Positions 17,432-27,501 are shown, numbered from the stretch's first letter. The stretch: DNA of 64,000 nt from Virgibacillus subterraneus (GCF_900110695.1 NZ_FOEH01000002.1:1-64000); one strand, 5' to 3'. The notes: a model not told the origin generated them from the sequence alone. Numbers and translations: made by a program.

Positions 17432-17515
17432 CGCAGATAGGAATGTATATACTATTCTACCTGGATAAGGCAACTAAGGCTTTTGCCTTTTACGACCGGC
17501 GATAAGCCAAATATT
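17432..17515 (+). repeat. Hairpin repeat element, family R2, copy 2 (degenerate)
   Basis: The order gcagataggaa, aaggcaactaaggctt, ggcgataagccaaat matches the clear R2 copies near 63.2 kb with substitutions. It ends about 75 bases before sftA and is in the same orientation as the other copies. Confidence 0.5.
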
Positions 17516-17591
17516 TTTAATGCTACACTTTCACATAAAAACTGATAGAATAAATTATAGTGTTAACTTTTATAGAAATGAGTGAAATCAT

Positions 17592-19748
17592 ATGTGGGAT
17601 CGTTGGAAAAAGAAAATAACCAATTTTCTCTTTGTGGAAACAGAGGAAGAAGACAATCAGTCACCAAAAAAACGAAATTACCGTAAACAGGATGTTCAAA
17701 CAAAAATGATGTATCAATATCCTGATAACAATTCATTTCGGTTTCCTGTAATCCCTGATAAACCAAAACAAAAACAAGAAGCAGAGACACCTGCATTTGA
17801 ACGAAAAAGAAACCGAACTAGAAATGAAACTACAATTAAACCCAAACAGTCAAATTCGATGCAAGAACAGGAAAGAAAGGTAAACAAGCCTAAATCAGGA
17901 ACACCGTTTGAACTAAGTGAAGTTCCTTCACCAATATATGGTTTCCAGCATCGAAAAAAGGAAAAGGAGATAGAGGACATCCCTGCGTACAAACGACAGC
18001 AATCTGACGTGCCGGAGCAAACTATGCAGCAAGACGAAACATTGATAAACGATACATACACAAAAGATACACATCCATTGGAAAGCTCGATTAGTGAGGA
18101 GCCAACAAAAGTTTCCGAGCCTGAACCTAAGGAATCGAGTGAGCCAAAAGAGGATAAAGTTCAACAACAGCAACAACAGCATTCTGTTAAACAAACCAAA
18201 CGAAGACACTCCAAGCATAAAGCAGAGAAACAAAATAAACCGAGCCCACCTCCTTTTAATGTTATGATGTCAGCAAATGATAAACGGAGGCAAATGGATA
18301 AGCGCAATATCAAAAAAGAGTCTGTCAGCGATAATACAGCTGTACATAACAGTACAGTGCCATACCATTTATTAAATGATCCTGCTCGTAATAGTGATCA
18401 GAATCAGCATTGGATGAATAGTCAACAAGAACTATTGGAAAAAACACTGAAACATTTTAATGTTCAGGCGAAAGTTGTTAAAGCAACTCAAGGACCATCT
18501 GTAACAAGGTTTGAAGTGCAGCCGGAGCTGGGTGTTAAAGTTAGCAAAGTTAAAAATTTGAGTGATGACATAAAATTAAATATGGCTGCAAGAGATATCC
18601 GAATAGAAGCGCCTATACCAGGCAAGAACACAATTGGAATTGAAATTCCTAATCCAAAACCTCAAATTGTCGGTTTGCAGGAAATCTTTGAGGCAGAAAG
18701 CTTTCAAAAAGGAGAATCACCATTAACAATAGGATTGGGATTAAGTATTGAAGGAAGTCCCCTGATCACAAATATACAAAAAATGCCGCATGGATTAATA
18801 GCCGGGGCAACAGGGTCAGGAAAGAGTGTTTGTATTAATACGATTCTAATCAGTCTCCTTTATAAAGCTAATCATCAAGATGTAAAGTTCCTGTTGATAG
18901 ATCCTAAAATGGTTGAGTTGGCACCGTATAACGGTATACCACATCTCATTTCACCAGTTATCACGGATGTAAAAGCTGCAACAGTTGCTCTCAAATGGGC
19001 TGTGAAGGAGATGGAGGAACGATATGATAGGTTTGTTCAAGAAGGAGTTCGAGATGTACAGCGTTTTAATCAAAAGATGATTAAACAGAATCGTGTGGAA
19101 GAAAAAATGCCATTTATTGTTATTGTAATTGACGAATTGGCTGATTTAATGATGGTATCACCGCAGGATGTTGAGGATGCAATCTGTCGTATTGCCCAAA
19201 AGGCACGTGCATGTGGAATCCACTTGCTTCTTGCAACACAAAGACCTTCAGTTGATGTTATCACTGGGTTAATAAAGGCAAATATACCGACAAGAATAGC
19301 ATTCAGTGTATCCTCTCAAGTAGATTCCAGAACGATTATGGATACAAGCGGAGCGGAGAAACTTTTAGGAAAAGGTGATATGCTGTTTATTGAAAATGGT
19401 GCCGGTGAAAGTATTCGTTTGCAAGGTGCCTTTGTATCAGATGAAGAAATTGAGCGTGTTACAGATCATGTACGTCAGATAGCTACACCTAAGTATGAAT
19501 TTGAGCAGGAACAGTTGTTGGAGCAGCTTGTAACGGGTGATCACGAAGACGAACTGCTTCATGAAGCAGTTGAGTTTGTTGTGAAGCAGAATAGTGCGAG
19601 TACATCGTTATTACAGCGTCATTTTAAAATTGGGTATAATCGGGCAGCACGGCTAATGGACTCCATGGAAAGAAGCGGAATAATCGGTGGTCAAAATGGA
19701 AGCAAGCCACGTGAGATATTAGCATCTGGCGTACAAGCGGAAAATTAA
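17592..19748 (+). CDS. sftA: DNA translocase SftA (soluble FtsK/SpoIIIE type)
   Basis: The C-terminal half is an FtsK motor: Walker A GATGSGKS at residues 405-412, Walker B VIVIDELADLM near 515, and a winged-helix gamma domain at the end (SLLQRHFKIGYNRAARLMD). The first 270 residues are charged, low in complexity (six consecutive Gln near 191) and lack membrane helices. This marks the soluble SftA (YtpS) rather than SpoIIIE. SftA clears DNA from the closing septum. At 718 residues it is shorter than the B. subtilis protein, mainly in the linker. The ribosome site is weak (GAGTGA). Confidence 0.92.
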   Translation: MWDRWKKKITNFLFVETEEEDNQSPKKRNYRKQDVQTKMMYQYPDNNSFRFPVIPDKPKQKQEAETPAFERKRNRTRNETTIKPKQSNSMQEQERKVNKPKSGTPFELSEVPSPIYGFQHRKKEKEIEDIPAYKRQQSDVPEQTMQQDETLINDTYTKDTHPLESSISEEPTKVSEPEPKESSEPKEDKVQQQQQQHSVKQTKRRHSKHKAEKQNKPSPPPFNVMMSANDKRRQMDKRNIKKESVSDNTAVHNSTVPYHLLNDPARNSDQNQHWMNSQQELLEKTLKHFNVQAKVVKATQGPSVTRFEVQPELGVKVSKVKNLSDDIKLNMAARDIRIEAPIPGKNTIGIEIPNPKPQIVGLQEIFEAESFQKGESPLTIGLGLSIEGSPLITNIQKMPHGLIAGATGSGKSVCINTILISLLYKANHQDVKFLLIDPKMVELAPYNGIPHLISPVITDVKAATVALKWAVKEMEERYDRFVQEGVRDVQRFNQKMIKQNRVEEKMPFIVIVIDELADLMMVSPQDVEDAICRIAQKARACGIHLLLATQRPSVDVITGLIKANIPTRIAFSVSSQVDSRTIMDTSGAEKLLGKGDMLFIENGAGESIRLQGAFVSDEEIERVTDHVRQIATPKYEFEQEQLLEQLVTGDHEDELLHEAVEFVVKQNSASTSLLQRHFKIGYNRAARLMDSMERSGIIGGQNGSKPREILASGVQAEN

Positions 19749-19835
19749 AGCACTTGTTTAGTTGCAGTTGTTTTTATATGATAGGAGAGTATGCAGTCAC
19801 CAAACACATTATTATGAATACGAGGGGAAGCCGTT

Positions 19836-20957
19836 ATGAAGGAAATATCACAGAAACTAAATGGGGATATTAAACGATTAACTAACAAAACATTTAAGTT
19901 TGATGAACGGATTAAAGAGGGTTGGTTTTCAGCGGTATACTTTTTAAAAACAAAAGAGATGGCAGAGAAAAAACTTCCGCATAATCGTGTCACAATGCAG
20001 TTTTTTCAAAAAAGCAGTAATGCAGTTTTATGTGGAACAGATGAAGCAATTGCTTTGATTCACACATTTGCAGATGATCCAGAAAACCTGGAAATTCATT
20101 CGTTAAAAGATGGTGACAAAATCAGCCCCTACGAAACTGTTCTGACCATAACAGGGGCATATCAGCAATTTGGTTTTCTTGAGGGTATTATTGATGGTAT
20201 TTTGGCTAGAAGAACATCGGTAGCTACAAATGTATATAATGTCGTAAAAGCAGGTAGAACTTCTGGAAATCAAAAGCCCATTATCTTTATGGGAGATCGT
20301 GACGACCACTTCACCCAACAGGCTGGCGATGGCTATGCTGCATTCATAGGTGGTTCAACAGCACAAGCAACGCATGCGATGAATGAATGGTGGGGAAAAG
20401 AAGGTATGGGAACAATGCCGCATGCTATGATTCAAATGTTTCGTGGTGATGTTGTTGCAGCATCACGTGCATATATTGAAATGTTTCCGGAAGACGATCT
20501 TGTTGCTCTAGTTGATTATAATAATGATGTGATTACCGATTCCCTGAAAGTTGCTAAAGCTTTTGGTAATAATTTAAAAGGAGTTCGTCTTGATACGTCC
20601 AGAACACTTGTAGATAAATATTTTTTAAGGAATCATCATTTAATGGGCACTTTTGATCCAAGAGGTGTGAATCCTGAATTAATTTTTGCGCTTCGAAAAG
20701 CACTTAATGAAGAAGGATTTTCACATGTGAACATTATGGCCAGCGGTGGCTTTACTGAGAAAAGAATTAGTCATTTCGAGACTCTAGGCGTTCCTGTAGA
20801 TATGTATGGTGTAGGTGGGAGCCTATTAAAAATTAATATTGGTTTTACTGGTGATAATGTGTTGTTAAACGGTACTCAGGAAGCAAAAGAGGGGAGACGT
20901 TATCGACCGAATCCCCGACTTGAATCAGTGGAATATCATATGCAAAATAAAGAATAA
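19836..20957 (+). CDS. Nicotinate phosphoribosyltransferase-like protein
   Basis: The 373-residue protein matches the NAPRTase family of type II phosphoribosyltransferases: DGILARRTSVATNVY, the substrate loop region GTMPHAMIQMFRGD, DYNNDVITDSLKVAKAF, GVRLDTSR and MASGGFTEKRI near the phosphate site. The reaction would join nicotinate and PRPP to give nicotinate mononucleotide. Members of this shorter subfamily are common in Bacillaceae beside a canonical PncB, so the true substrate could be a related base. The ATG follows GAGGGGAAG. The gene lies between sftA and murC and may be monocistronic. Confidence 0.82.
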   Translation: MKEISQKLNGDIKRLTNKTFKFDERIKEGWFSAVYFLKTKEMAEKKLPHNRVTMQFFQKSSNAVLCGTDEAIALIHTFADDPENLEIHSLKDGDKISPYETVLTITGAYQQFGFLEGIIDGILARRTSVATNVYNVVKAGRTSGNQKPIIFMGDRDDHFTQQAGDGYAAFIGGSTAQATHAMNEWWGKEGMGTMPHAMIQMFRGDVVAASRAYIEMFPEDDLVALVDYNNDVITDSLKVAKAFGNNLKGVRLDTSRTLVDKYFLRNHHLMGTFDPRGVNPELIFALRKALNEEGFSHVNIMASGGFTEKRISHFETLGVPVDMYGVGGSLLKINIGFTGDNVLLNGTQEAKEGRRYRPNPRLESVEYHMQNKE

Positions 20958-20968
20958 GAAATAATTTA

Positions 20969-20997
20969 TTTCACTCTTCGTAAACATTTGCTATAAT
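20969..20997 (+). promoter_or_regulatory. Extended -10 promoter of murC
   Basis: TGCTATAAT at 20989-20997 is an extended -10 box with a perfect TATAAT. The -35 region at 17 bases (TTTCAC) is weak, which is normal for extended -10 promoters. The murC start is about 80 bases downstream. Confidence 0.6.
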
Positions 20998-21077
20998 GAT
21001 TAAATAGCTGTTAAGATTCCTGTGAAATATAAATTTTAGATAGCTGTTTGTACACATATATCTGGAGGTTCTTTTTT

Positions 21078-22403
21078 ATGACAACTTACCATTTTATTGG
21101 TATAAAGGGGACCGGAATGAGTGCACTTGCACATATCCTTCATGATTCTGGGGAAAAAGTGCAAGGATCTGATGTAGAAAAGCGCTTTTTTACGCAAGAA
21201 GCATTAGAGAATAAAAACATTCCAATCTTCCCTTTTTCAGAAAGTAACATCAAAGAAGGTAACACCATAATAGCGGGCAATGCTTTTTCGGATGATCATG
21301 TAGAGATCAAAGAAGCAAAAAGATTAGGACTCACTTTTTATAGATACCATGAATTTCTTGGAGAATGGCTGAAACAATATACAAGTATCGCTGTAACTGG
21401 TGCTCACGGAAAAACGTCTACTACTGGTCTGTTAGCTCATGTACTTGATGAGACGTATCCCATTTCATATCTAATAGGTGATGGGACAGGAAAAGGTCAT
21501 GTAGACAGTGAATATTTTGTTTTTGAAGCGTGTGAATATCGCCGTCATTTTTTACGTTACGAACCTGATTATGCAATTATGACGAATATTGACTTTGATC
21601 ATCCAGATTATTTCACGAGTGTTGACGATGTTTTTAATGCATTTCAATCGATGGCTGATCAAGTGAAAAAAGGGATTATTGCCTGCGGTGACGATGAACA
21701 ACTACAGCAAATCCAAGCAAAAGTTCCCGTCATGTATTATGGCTTTTCCAGTACGAACGATTTTCAGGCACAGAATGTAAGGAAGACAGAGAACGGTACT
21801 GAATTTGATGTTTTTGTGCGTAATACGTATTATGAAACATTTGAGATTCCAATGTTCGGTGATCATAATATATTGAATGCTTTATCTGTAATTGCTATTT
21901 GTCATTATGAAGATATGAAAGCAAAAGATATTAAATCTATTGGCACTTTTCAGGGTGTTAAACGTAGGTTTACTGAGAAAAAAGTTGGCAATCAGATTCT
22001 GATTGACGATTATGCACATCATCCGAAAGAAATTACAGCAACAATTGATTCAGCTCGTAAAAAATACCCTGATAAATCTATTGTAGCAGTATTCCAACCG
22101 CATACATTTACTCGAACTAAAACATTCTTACAAGAATTTGCTGATAGTTTAAGCTTAGCTGATAACGTTTATTTATGTGATATTTTTGGATCAGCTAGAG
22201 AAGATAGTGGGAAGTTGACTATACACGATCTGCAAGAATTGGTGGATGATAGTTCTGTTTTAGATATATCACATACGGATGTTTTAGAGAAAGATGCTGA
22301 CAGTGTACTGATTTTCATGGGTGCTGGAGATATTCAGAAATTCCAGGAATCCTATGAAGAACAATTGGCAAATAGAAATAATGTTAAATTAAAAAAAGCG
22401 TAG
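21078..22403 (+). CDS. murC: UDP-N-acetylmuramate-L-alanine ligase MurC
   Basis: MurC adds L-alanine to UDP-MurNAc, the first peptide step of cytoplasmic peptidoglycan synthesis. The N-terminal [17 protein letters not shown] is the UDP-binding glycine motif and GAHGKTST at residues 108-115 is the ATP P-loop. The central EACEYRRHF and [10 protein letters not shown] and the C-terminal [10 protein letters not shown] are Mur ligase signatures. The ATG at 21078 follows GGAGG; 441 residues is slightly above the usual length. It has its own extended -10 promoter and a terminator. Position next to sftA is conserved in Bacillus. Confidence 0.95.
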   Translation: MTTYHFIGIKGTGMSALAHILHDSGEKVQGSDVEKRFFTQEALENKNIPIFPFSESNIKEGNTIIAGNAFSDDHVEIKEAKRLGLTFYRYHEFLGEWLKQYTSIAVTGAHGKTSTTGLLAHVLDETYPISYLIGDGTGKGHVDSEYFVFEACEYRRHFLRYEPDYAIMTNIDFDHPDYFTSVDDVFNAFQSMADQVKKGIIACGDDEQLQQIQAKVPVMYYGFSSTNDFQAQNVRKTENGTEFDVFVRNTYYETFEIPMFGDHNILNALSVIAICHYEDMKAKDIKSIGTFQGVKRRFTEKKVGNQILIDDYAHHPKEITATIDSARKKYPDKSIVAVFQPHTFTRTKTFLQEFADSLSLADNVYLCDIFGSAREDSGKLTIHDLQELVDDSSVLDISHTDVLEKDADSVLIFMGAGDIQKFQESYEEQLANRNNVKLKKA

Positions 22404-22410
22404 ATGATTC

Positions 22411-22441
22411 TGAGCCATAAATTTTTAGGCTCTTTTTTTTT
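22411..22441 (+). terminator. Intrinsic terminator of murC
   Basis: GAGCC and GGCTC, extended by TAAA/TTTA, form a hairpin followed by nine T. Confidence 0.85.
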
Positions 22442-22496
22442 GCTGTTATCTAAACGAATGTATTTTATCACAGTAATGAAATCATAACGCAGTTGG

Positions 22497-22865
22497 TATA
22501 AACTGCAAATTAGTAGAGGTTTTCTTTTGTTCTAATGATGTTTGATTGCTTCGATTCGTTCCGGCAGAATACTTCGCTTTCACCTCTCCGGGTACCAATG
22601 CGACATCTGCTCAAGCTAGCGCTTTTGCAGTGTCTTATTAGCCATGGGCAGGACCTTAGCCTCCTCGTGACGCCAAGAACGCTTCTATGCGAGACTCCTA
22701 TGGGAAAAGGAACAGTCTGAAGATCCCGCGTACTGAGCGCTTTTTGCTCGTGAGGAGGCTGAAGCGTTCCCCATGGAAAGCGAGTATTTTTCCGCAGCGT
22801 TGGATTAGCACTCATCTTATAAAGAATAGAAGGAATTTACATAAAGTTAGTTCGCAGTTTATATC
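22497..22865 (+). repeat. MITE-like repeat, family R1, copy b
   Basis: The element is bounded by TATAAACTGC (22497-22506) and TTCGCAGTTTATATC (22851-22865), which are inverted copies of each other. The GC-rich core (cgctttcacctctccgggtac) is shared with the 38 kb copy in the same sense and with the 11.9 and 49.8 kb copies in reverse. Short open frames inside it have no ribosome sites and are not genes. Confidence 0.65.
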
Positions 22866-22927
22866 CACTGCGAAAATTAAGTAACAAGCCTTACGAAAAG
22901 AGACTTGTTTATGCTTTATGTAGCATT

Positions 22928-22995
22928 GGAGTGGTAGTTAAACAAAACAAAGGTTTTTACCACTATCGGTGATAAATCTAAGTTTTTCTATAAAA
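22928..22995 (+). repeat. Hairpin repeat element, family R2, copy 3 (degenerate)
   Basis: GTGGTA and TACCAC form the first hairpin. The trailing ggtgataaatctaagtttttcta matches the tail of the R2 copies (ggcgataagctaagttttcta). It precedes the ytxGH promoter region by about 100 bases. Confidence 0.45.
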
Positions 22996-23101
22996 ATAAA
23001 GGATATTATGACATATTTGTCGAAATAATAACTAGAAACCGTTATAGTGTATAGTAAGGTGATATCGTGTTGAGTCATTGAATACGCTAAGTTAGTCGGA
23101 T

Positions 23102-23126
23102 GTTTAACTGAAATTATTTAGGGTAT
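23102..23126 (+). promoter_or_regulatory. SigB-type general stress promoter of ytxGH
   Basis: GTTTAA (23102-23107), a 13-base spacer and GGGTAT (23121-23126) match the SigB consensus. B. subtilis ytxGHJ is a known SigB-controlled operon, which supports the call. The first gene starts about 107 bases downstream. Confidence 0.8.
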
Positions 23127-23232
23127 TATTTTAAGAAGACACTTCTTTATGTTGTGCTACTTTTAAACTTATACTTAACTCTCCGTGTCGCTATCATTGA
23201 AGTCTATATAATTGAAGGAGTTGACCAACCAT

Positions 23233-23640
23233 ATGGAGAACTTATTGTACATTGCTGCAATCATTTTTGCAGTTGCCTTTGTAGTGCTTGTAATCTATCT
23301 AGCAATGACCTTGAAGGCAACACAGCGAACGTTAAATAATGTAACAGATACATTAGGAAGCCTGGAAGAACAAATGCAGGGAATCACAACAGAAACAACC
23401 GAACTGTTAAACAAAACGAATAAGCTTGCTGAAGACGTAAATCAGAAGTCATCAAAGCTAAATGGATTATTTGATAGCGTTAGAGGTGTTGGTGAGACAG
23501 TTAAGGATTTCAATGGATCGTTGCGCAAATTATCCAATAGTATATCGGATACAGCTTCACAGAATCAGGAGAAGGCTTCAGAAGTAATGAAATGGGGAAA
23601 CACTGTAATTGATTTTTGGAAAAAGAAAAGAAATAAATAA
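23233..23640 (+). CDS. ytxG: YtxG-like DUF948 protein
   Basis: The 135-residue protein has an N-terminal membrane helix (LLYIAAIIFAVAFVVLVIYLA, about residues 4-24). A long predicted coiled coil of heptad-like TLNNVTDTLGSLEEQM and NKTNKLAEDVNQKS segments follows, then a basic tail (FWKKKRNK). This is DUF948, as in B. subtilis YtxG. The ATG at 23233 is about 12 bases after AAGGAG; no better start exists. It is the first gene of a stress operon with ytxH behind a SigB promoter. Probably an envelope stress protein; its mechanism is unknown. Confidence 0.87.
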   Translation: MENLLYIAAIIFAVAFVVLVIYLAMTLKATQRTLNNVTDTLGSLEEQMQGITTETTELLNKTNKLAEDVNQKSSKLNGLFDSVRGVGETVKDFNGSLRKLSNSISDTASQNQEKASEVMKWGNTVIDFWKKKRNK

Positions 23641-23668
23641 AGATTAATTATTAATTAGGAGGAATAAC

Positions 23669-24091
23669 ATGGGAGATAACAACAATAACAACAACATCAA
23701 CAGTAAAGACTTTATTATCGGAACACTTATTGGAGGAATAGTAGGGGCTTCAGCAGCTTTACTTTTTGCACCAAAATCCGGTAAAGAATTAAGAGGAAAT
23801 ATTAATGAAGGTGCAACTGAACTAAAAGGCCGTGCATATGACTGGAAAGATGTAGCTTATGAAAAAGGTTCAGAATGGAAAGATAAGGCGTCTGAAAAAA
23901 GTTCTGACTTGAGAACAAAAGCAGCTGATTCTAAATCAAAACTATCACAGAAAACACAGGAATTAACAAAGAATGTTCAAGATAAATGGAAAGAAAAAAC
24001 AAGTAGTGAAGAGGAAGCGGAAGCTGAAGAAGCGGCAGAGGAAGTTGCTGAAGCGATAGAGGAAGCGACTGAAGAAGCTGAGAAAAAATAA
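23669..24091 (+). CDS. ytxH: YtxH-like general stress protein
   Basis: The 140-residue protein has a polyasparagine start, then a single membrane-like glycine-rich segment (FIIGTLIGGIVGASAALLFA, residues 15-34) ending in the YtxH signature PKSGKELR. A charged helical tail and a very acidic Glu/Ala-rich end (residues 110-140) follow. AGGAGG stands before the ATG. In B. subtilis ytxJ follows ytxH; here that gene is missing and a terminator shared with the convergent FtsA-like gene comes at once. Confidence 0.87.
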   Translation: MGDNNNNNNINSKDFIIGTLIGGIVGASAALLFAPKSGKELRGNINEGATELKGRAYDWKDVAYEKGSEWKDKASEKSSDLRTKAADSKSKLSQKTQELTKNVQDKWKEKTSSEEEAEAEEAAEEVAEAIEEATEEAEKK

Positions 24092-24100
24092 AAAACACAG

Positions 24101-24131
24101 AAAAAGCTAGTGTAGCCCACTAGCTTTTTTT
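24101..24131. terminator. Bidirectional terminator between ytxH and the FtsA-like gene
   Basis: AAAAAGCTAGTG and CACTAGCTTTTT are perfect 12-base arms with a five-base loop. The T-run serves ytxH. The A-run serves the convergent gene, whose stop codon lies in the stem. Confidence 0.88.
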
Positions 24132-26261
24132 CTTTCCCCAGACTATTTGTAACTTATCACCGTGTTGAATAGATTCATAGAATGTTGTTGGCTGATTATT
24201 ATTATACAGCTGGAAATGACCAGAAGCGTTAGTCATATCTACATCGATGTATCTGAACACGTCTTGGAATATAAACGTTTCCTGTTTACGATCCTTAATT
24301 TGCAGTTCATCATTAAAGTATAATTCTGTATCTGGACCTAGTTCAAGTTGATTACGTAATACACTAACTTGTTGTTGTTTAATTAAAACAGACTTTCCGT
24401 TAAATGTAACATTAATTGTATTCCAAAATTCCTTGTCCAGTTGAGGTAATACATCCTGAACCATAGGATGTTGAGCTGTTATAATGGTTAGGTGGTCATT
24501 CTGTTTTAATGGATGCGTACGATTTACTTTTTTGTTATTTAAGTAAATATGTGATTCACCTTTGTCAATCGTTACTTTTCTATTGTTTACAAAAATTGAA
24601 AATGGCTGTGTATACTGAAGCTTTTCGGTGCTTTCGGATACTAAAAAATCTTCTATCGTGTGCAGCTGCCGTATAATAATTTCATCATTATCTTGTATAA
24701 GATAGCTTTTTGGTTTTAGCTGACCATTTACAGAAAAAGTAGTTTCCAGTTTATGGCTTCTATTATTAAAATTAATAAATAAAGATGTACCTTCACCCAT
24801 AAGCTCCTCAATCGTAATATGCGGTTCTTTTCCATCATTTCCTTTTGAAATTATAATTTTATCACCATTTTGAATAACATCATCAACTGTTGCTTCAAAA
24901 TCGTTTAGAATGATAACAGGAGGCTGTCCATAACCACCGGGTAAGGTTATTTCCTTTCCGTCAACAGTAACAATTGAAGCTATGCCGGGTTTTCCAAATA
25001 GCTTTTTTATGTCCAACCCCGCTTGTACGAGGCAGTCCCCAATGGTTAATTGCTTCATCTCAAACATTCTAATTGTTTGTTCGTTTACTGCCACAGATAT
25101 ATAATGGACTGGGTTTTGTTTAGCAGCGATGGCAATTCCAACCGGTGTTACAAAGTCTGGACCTGGTGGTAACTTTTCTGTTTTCACAAGATTTTGTATT
25201 GCATCGATCCCTCTTTTCGCTACTCGGTTTTCAGGGAGTTGCAGCCTATTTGCTAGAGCAGTAGTTATGTTAGGTGTTAGACTTCCGCCTCCAACAAGCA
25301 TAACAGCCTTAGGTGATTTTGAATTTAATTTAAGAATTTCTGTTGATATGGAATCGGCAACTTTTTCAACACTTTTTTTTATGTCTTCAACTAGTGTTTC
25401 GTATGTGATGGTAGTTTCAAAACCCAATATATCCTGAACAGTATCTTGTCCACTTCTTATAATACTCTTTTTTATTTGTTCGGCCATCGGAAAATCCAAT
25501 AAATATTGATCACTGATTTCTTCAGTAATTTCGTCTCCAGCCACAGGTACCATTCCATATGCCACAACTGTTCCCTTGTCCGTAATGGCGATATCACTTG
25601 TTCCGGCACCAATATCAACTAAAGCAACATTAAGTCTGCGCATTGATTCAGGTATTAACACATGAATGGCTGCAATCGGTTCTAAGGTTAATGCTTCCAT
25701 TTCCAAATCAGCTCGTCCTAGGGCTGCCAATAGCGATTCAACCACTACTTTTGGCAAAAATGTAGCAATTATTTCAGCAGTTGCTTGGTCTCCGCTTTGG
25801 TCAATAAGTGAACCAATCTGTGCGTCATCAAGCTTGTATTCCAATACAGAGTAACCCACACAATAATAGTTCGTATATTCATTGTTATTATCCATTGCTG
25901 CAAGCTTCAATTGTGCAGCTTGAACAGCACTTAGTTCCAGGTGTTTAATCGTACCACTATCTGTGATAGGGTGCTGGTCCAATTTTAACGTTGCTTCTGC
26001 CTGACATGTTTTAAGGGCGCGTCCTGCAGCCGCGACAGACACTTGATGTAATTGCCCATGTTCTGCTTCCAGCTTTTCCTTAACATCCCGAATAACTTCA
26101 GATACGGCAATCACATTATGTATTTGTCCATCACGCATAGACCTTTCTTCATGTTCTTTCATATAGTAATCAATTACTGCAAAGTTATTATCCTGTTTTT
26201 CTATTAAAATACCAGTCACCGATCGTGTACCAATATCAAGTGCAAAAATCCGTCCACCCAT
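24120..26261 (-). CDS. FtsA/PilM-like actin-fold ATPase with beta-grasp-like repeat tail
   Basis: Residues 1-390 form an FtsA-type actin fold: phosphate-1 loop ALDIGTRS (7-14), a 1C/SHS2-like insert (VSVAAAGRALK), phosphate-2 loop VDIGAGTSDIA (215-225) and adenosine motif VGGGSLTP (323-330). Residues 395-713 are a series of about four strand-rich modules, each closing with an N/G-D turn (NGDKIII 465-471, DNDEIII 524-530, QNDHLTI 587-593, HGDKLQI 700-706), like SLBB or ubiquitin-like folds. True FtsA ends in a membrane-binding helix; none is seen here. The start at 26261 follows AAAGGAAT. It is monocistronic, opposite ytxGH. A cytoskeletal or envelope role is inferred. Confidence 0.8.
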   Translation of the reverse strand: MGGRIFALDIGTRSVTGILIEKQDNNFAVIDYYMKEHEERSMRDGQIHNVIAVSEVIRDVKEKLEAEHGQLHQVSVAAAGRALKTCQAEATLKLDQHPITDSGTIKHLELSAVQAAQLKLAAMDNNNEYTNYYCVGYSVLEYKLDDAQIGSLIDQSGDQATAEIIATFLPKVVVESLLAALGRADLEMEALTLEPIAAIHVLIPESMRRLNVALVDIGAGTSDIAITDKGTVVAYGMVPVAGDEITEEISDQYLLDFPMAEQIKKSIIRSGQDTVQDILGFETTITYETLVEDIKKSVEKVADSISTEILKLNSKSPKAVMLVGGGSLTPNITTALANRLQLPENRVAKRGIDAIQNLVKTEKLPPGPDFVTPVGIAIAAKQNPVHYISVAVNEQTIRMFEMKQLTIGDCLVQAGLDIKKLFGKPGIASIVTVDGKEITLPGGYGQPPVIILNDFEATVDDVIQNGDKIIISKGNDGKEPHITIEELMGEGTSLFINFNNRSHKLETTFSVNGQLKPKSYLIQDNDEIIIRQLHTIEDFLVSESTEKLQYTQPFSIFVNNRKVTIDKGESHIYLNNKKVNRTHPLKQNDHLTIITAQHPMVQDVLPQLDKEFWNTINVTFNGKSVLIKQQQVSVLRNQLELGPDTELYFNDELQIKDRKQETFIFQDVFRYIDVDMTNASGHFQLYNNNQPTTFYESIQHGDKLQIVWGKKKS

Positions 26262-26419
26262 ATTAATTATTCCTTTCATATTATAATACTGGATATGTAT
26301 AGTTTGAAATTAGAGATTATTGATGACAAAGAACAAACTTTTCGTTATAATTGTCTCTAATTATTAAAATGTACCATACTTTCAAGGTATAATAAACTGT
26401 GTTCAGGAGGGGTTTATAA

Positions 26420-27493
26420 ATGAGCCATAATGAGATGGATGAATTACGCCGTCAATTAGACAGTGTAAACACGGAATTACTGGATTTAATCACAAGCCGT
26501 GCAAAAATAGTACAACAGATAGGTAAAATTAAGCATAAACAAAGTATTAAACGATTTGATCCGGTAAGAGAACGAAAGATGCTAGATGAGCTAACAGGGA
26601 AAAATAATGGCCCATTTGAAAATTCTACAATTGAACACATTTTTAAAGAAATATTTAAAGCAAGTCTTGAGTTACAAGAAGATGACCACAGAAAAGCATT
26701 ACTTGTGTCCAGAAAAAAGAAACCTGAAGATACCATCATTGATATTAAAGGCGAAAAAGTTGGCGATGGGAATACACATTATGTGGTAGGTCCCTGCTCT
26801 GTTGAAAGTTACGAACAAGTAGCAGAAGTAGCGAAATCGGTAAAAAGCAAGGGTATCAAACTTCTTCGAGGTGGAGCATTTAAGCCTAGAACATCACCGT
26901 ATGATTTCCAGGGCCTTGGATTGGAAGGCCTTCAAATTTTAAAAAAAGTAGCGGATGAGTATGATTTGGCAGTCGTCAGTGAGATTGTAAATCCAGCGCA
27001 TATGGAAGAAGCAATGGATTATATTGATGTCATCCAAATTGGTGCACGTAACATGCAAAATTTTGAATTATTAAAAGCTGCAGGGGATGTCAAAAAACCT
27101 GTCCTACTAAAACGTGGTCTGTCAGCAACTATTTCCGAATTTATTAATGCGGCTGAATATATTATTTCAAGAGGGAATGGAAATATTATTTTATGTGAAC
27201 GTGGTATTCGGACATATGAAAAAGCAACCAGAAATACGTTAGATATTTCAGCAGTTCCGATTCTAAAACAAGAAACACATTTACCGGTAATGGTTGATGT
27301 AACGCATTCAACAGGTCGCAGGGATTTATTACTCCCGGCGGCAAAAGCTGCTTTAGCAATAGGTGCAGATGGGGTTATGGCTGAGGTGCATCCAGATCCA
27401 GCAGTAGCACTGTCGGATGCAGCGCAACAAATGGATATCCCAATGTTCGATACTTTTATGAAAGAACTGGAAGCATTTTCAACATGTAAATAG
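26420..27493 (+). CDS. aroA: Bifunctional chorismate mutase / DAHP synthase
   Basis: The N-terminal 90 residues are an AroQ-type chorismate mutase ([18 protein letters not shown], then [15 protein letters not shown]). The rest is a class I-beta DAHP synthase: [12 protein letters not shown] at about 122-133, [18 protein letters not shown], and the metal-binding HSTGRRDLL and EVHPDP segments. It joins PEP and erythrose 4-phosphate to begin the shikimate pathway, and the mutase domain serves as prephenate/chorismate-sensing regulator. The ATG follows AGGAGGGG. The gene just upstream of ccpA is the Bacillus arrangement (aroA, also called aroG). A terminator follows. Confidence 0.95.
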   Translation: MSHNEMDELRRQLDSVNTELLDLITSRAKIVQQIGKIKHKQSIKRFDPVRERKMLDELTGKNNGPFENSTIEHIFKEIFKASLELQEDDHRKALLVSRKKKPEDTIIDIKGEKVGDGNTHYVVGPCSVESYEQVAEVAKSVKSKGIKLLRGGAFKPRTSPYDFQGLGLEGLQILKKVADEYDLAVVSEIVNPAHMEEAMDYIDVIQIGARNMQNFELLKAAGDVKKPVLLKRGLSATISEFINAAEYIISRGNGNIILCERGIRTYEKATRNTLDISAVPILKQETHLPVMVDVTHSTGRRDLLLPAAKAALAIGADGVMAEVHPDPAVALSDAAQQMDIPMFDTFMKELEAFSTCK

Positions 27494-27501
27494 TTCCATT
27501 T

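Noticed and set aside
22510-22884. Three overlapping open frames of 61-101 residues between murC and ytxG
   Set aside because: They lie within the R1 repeat, have no ribosome sites and do not resemble proteins; they arise from its GC-rich core.
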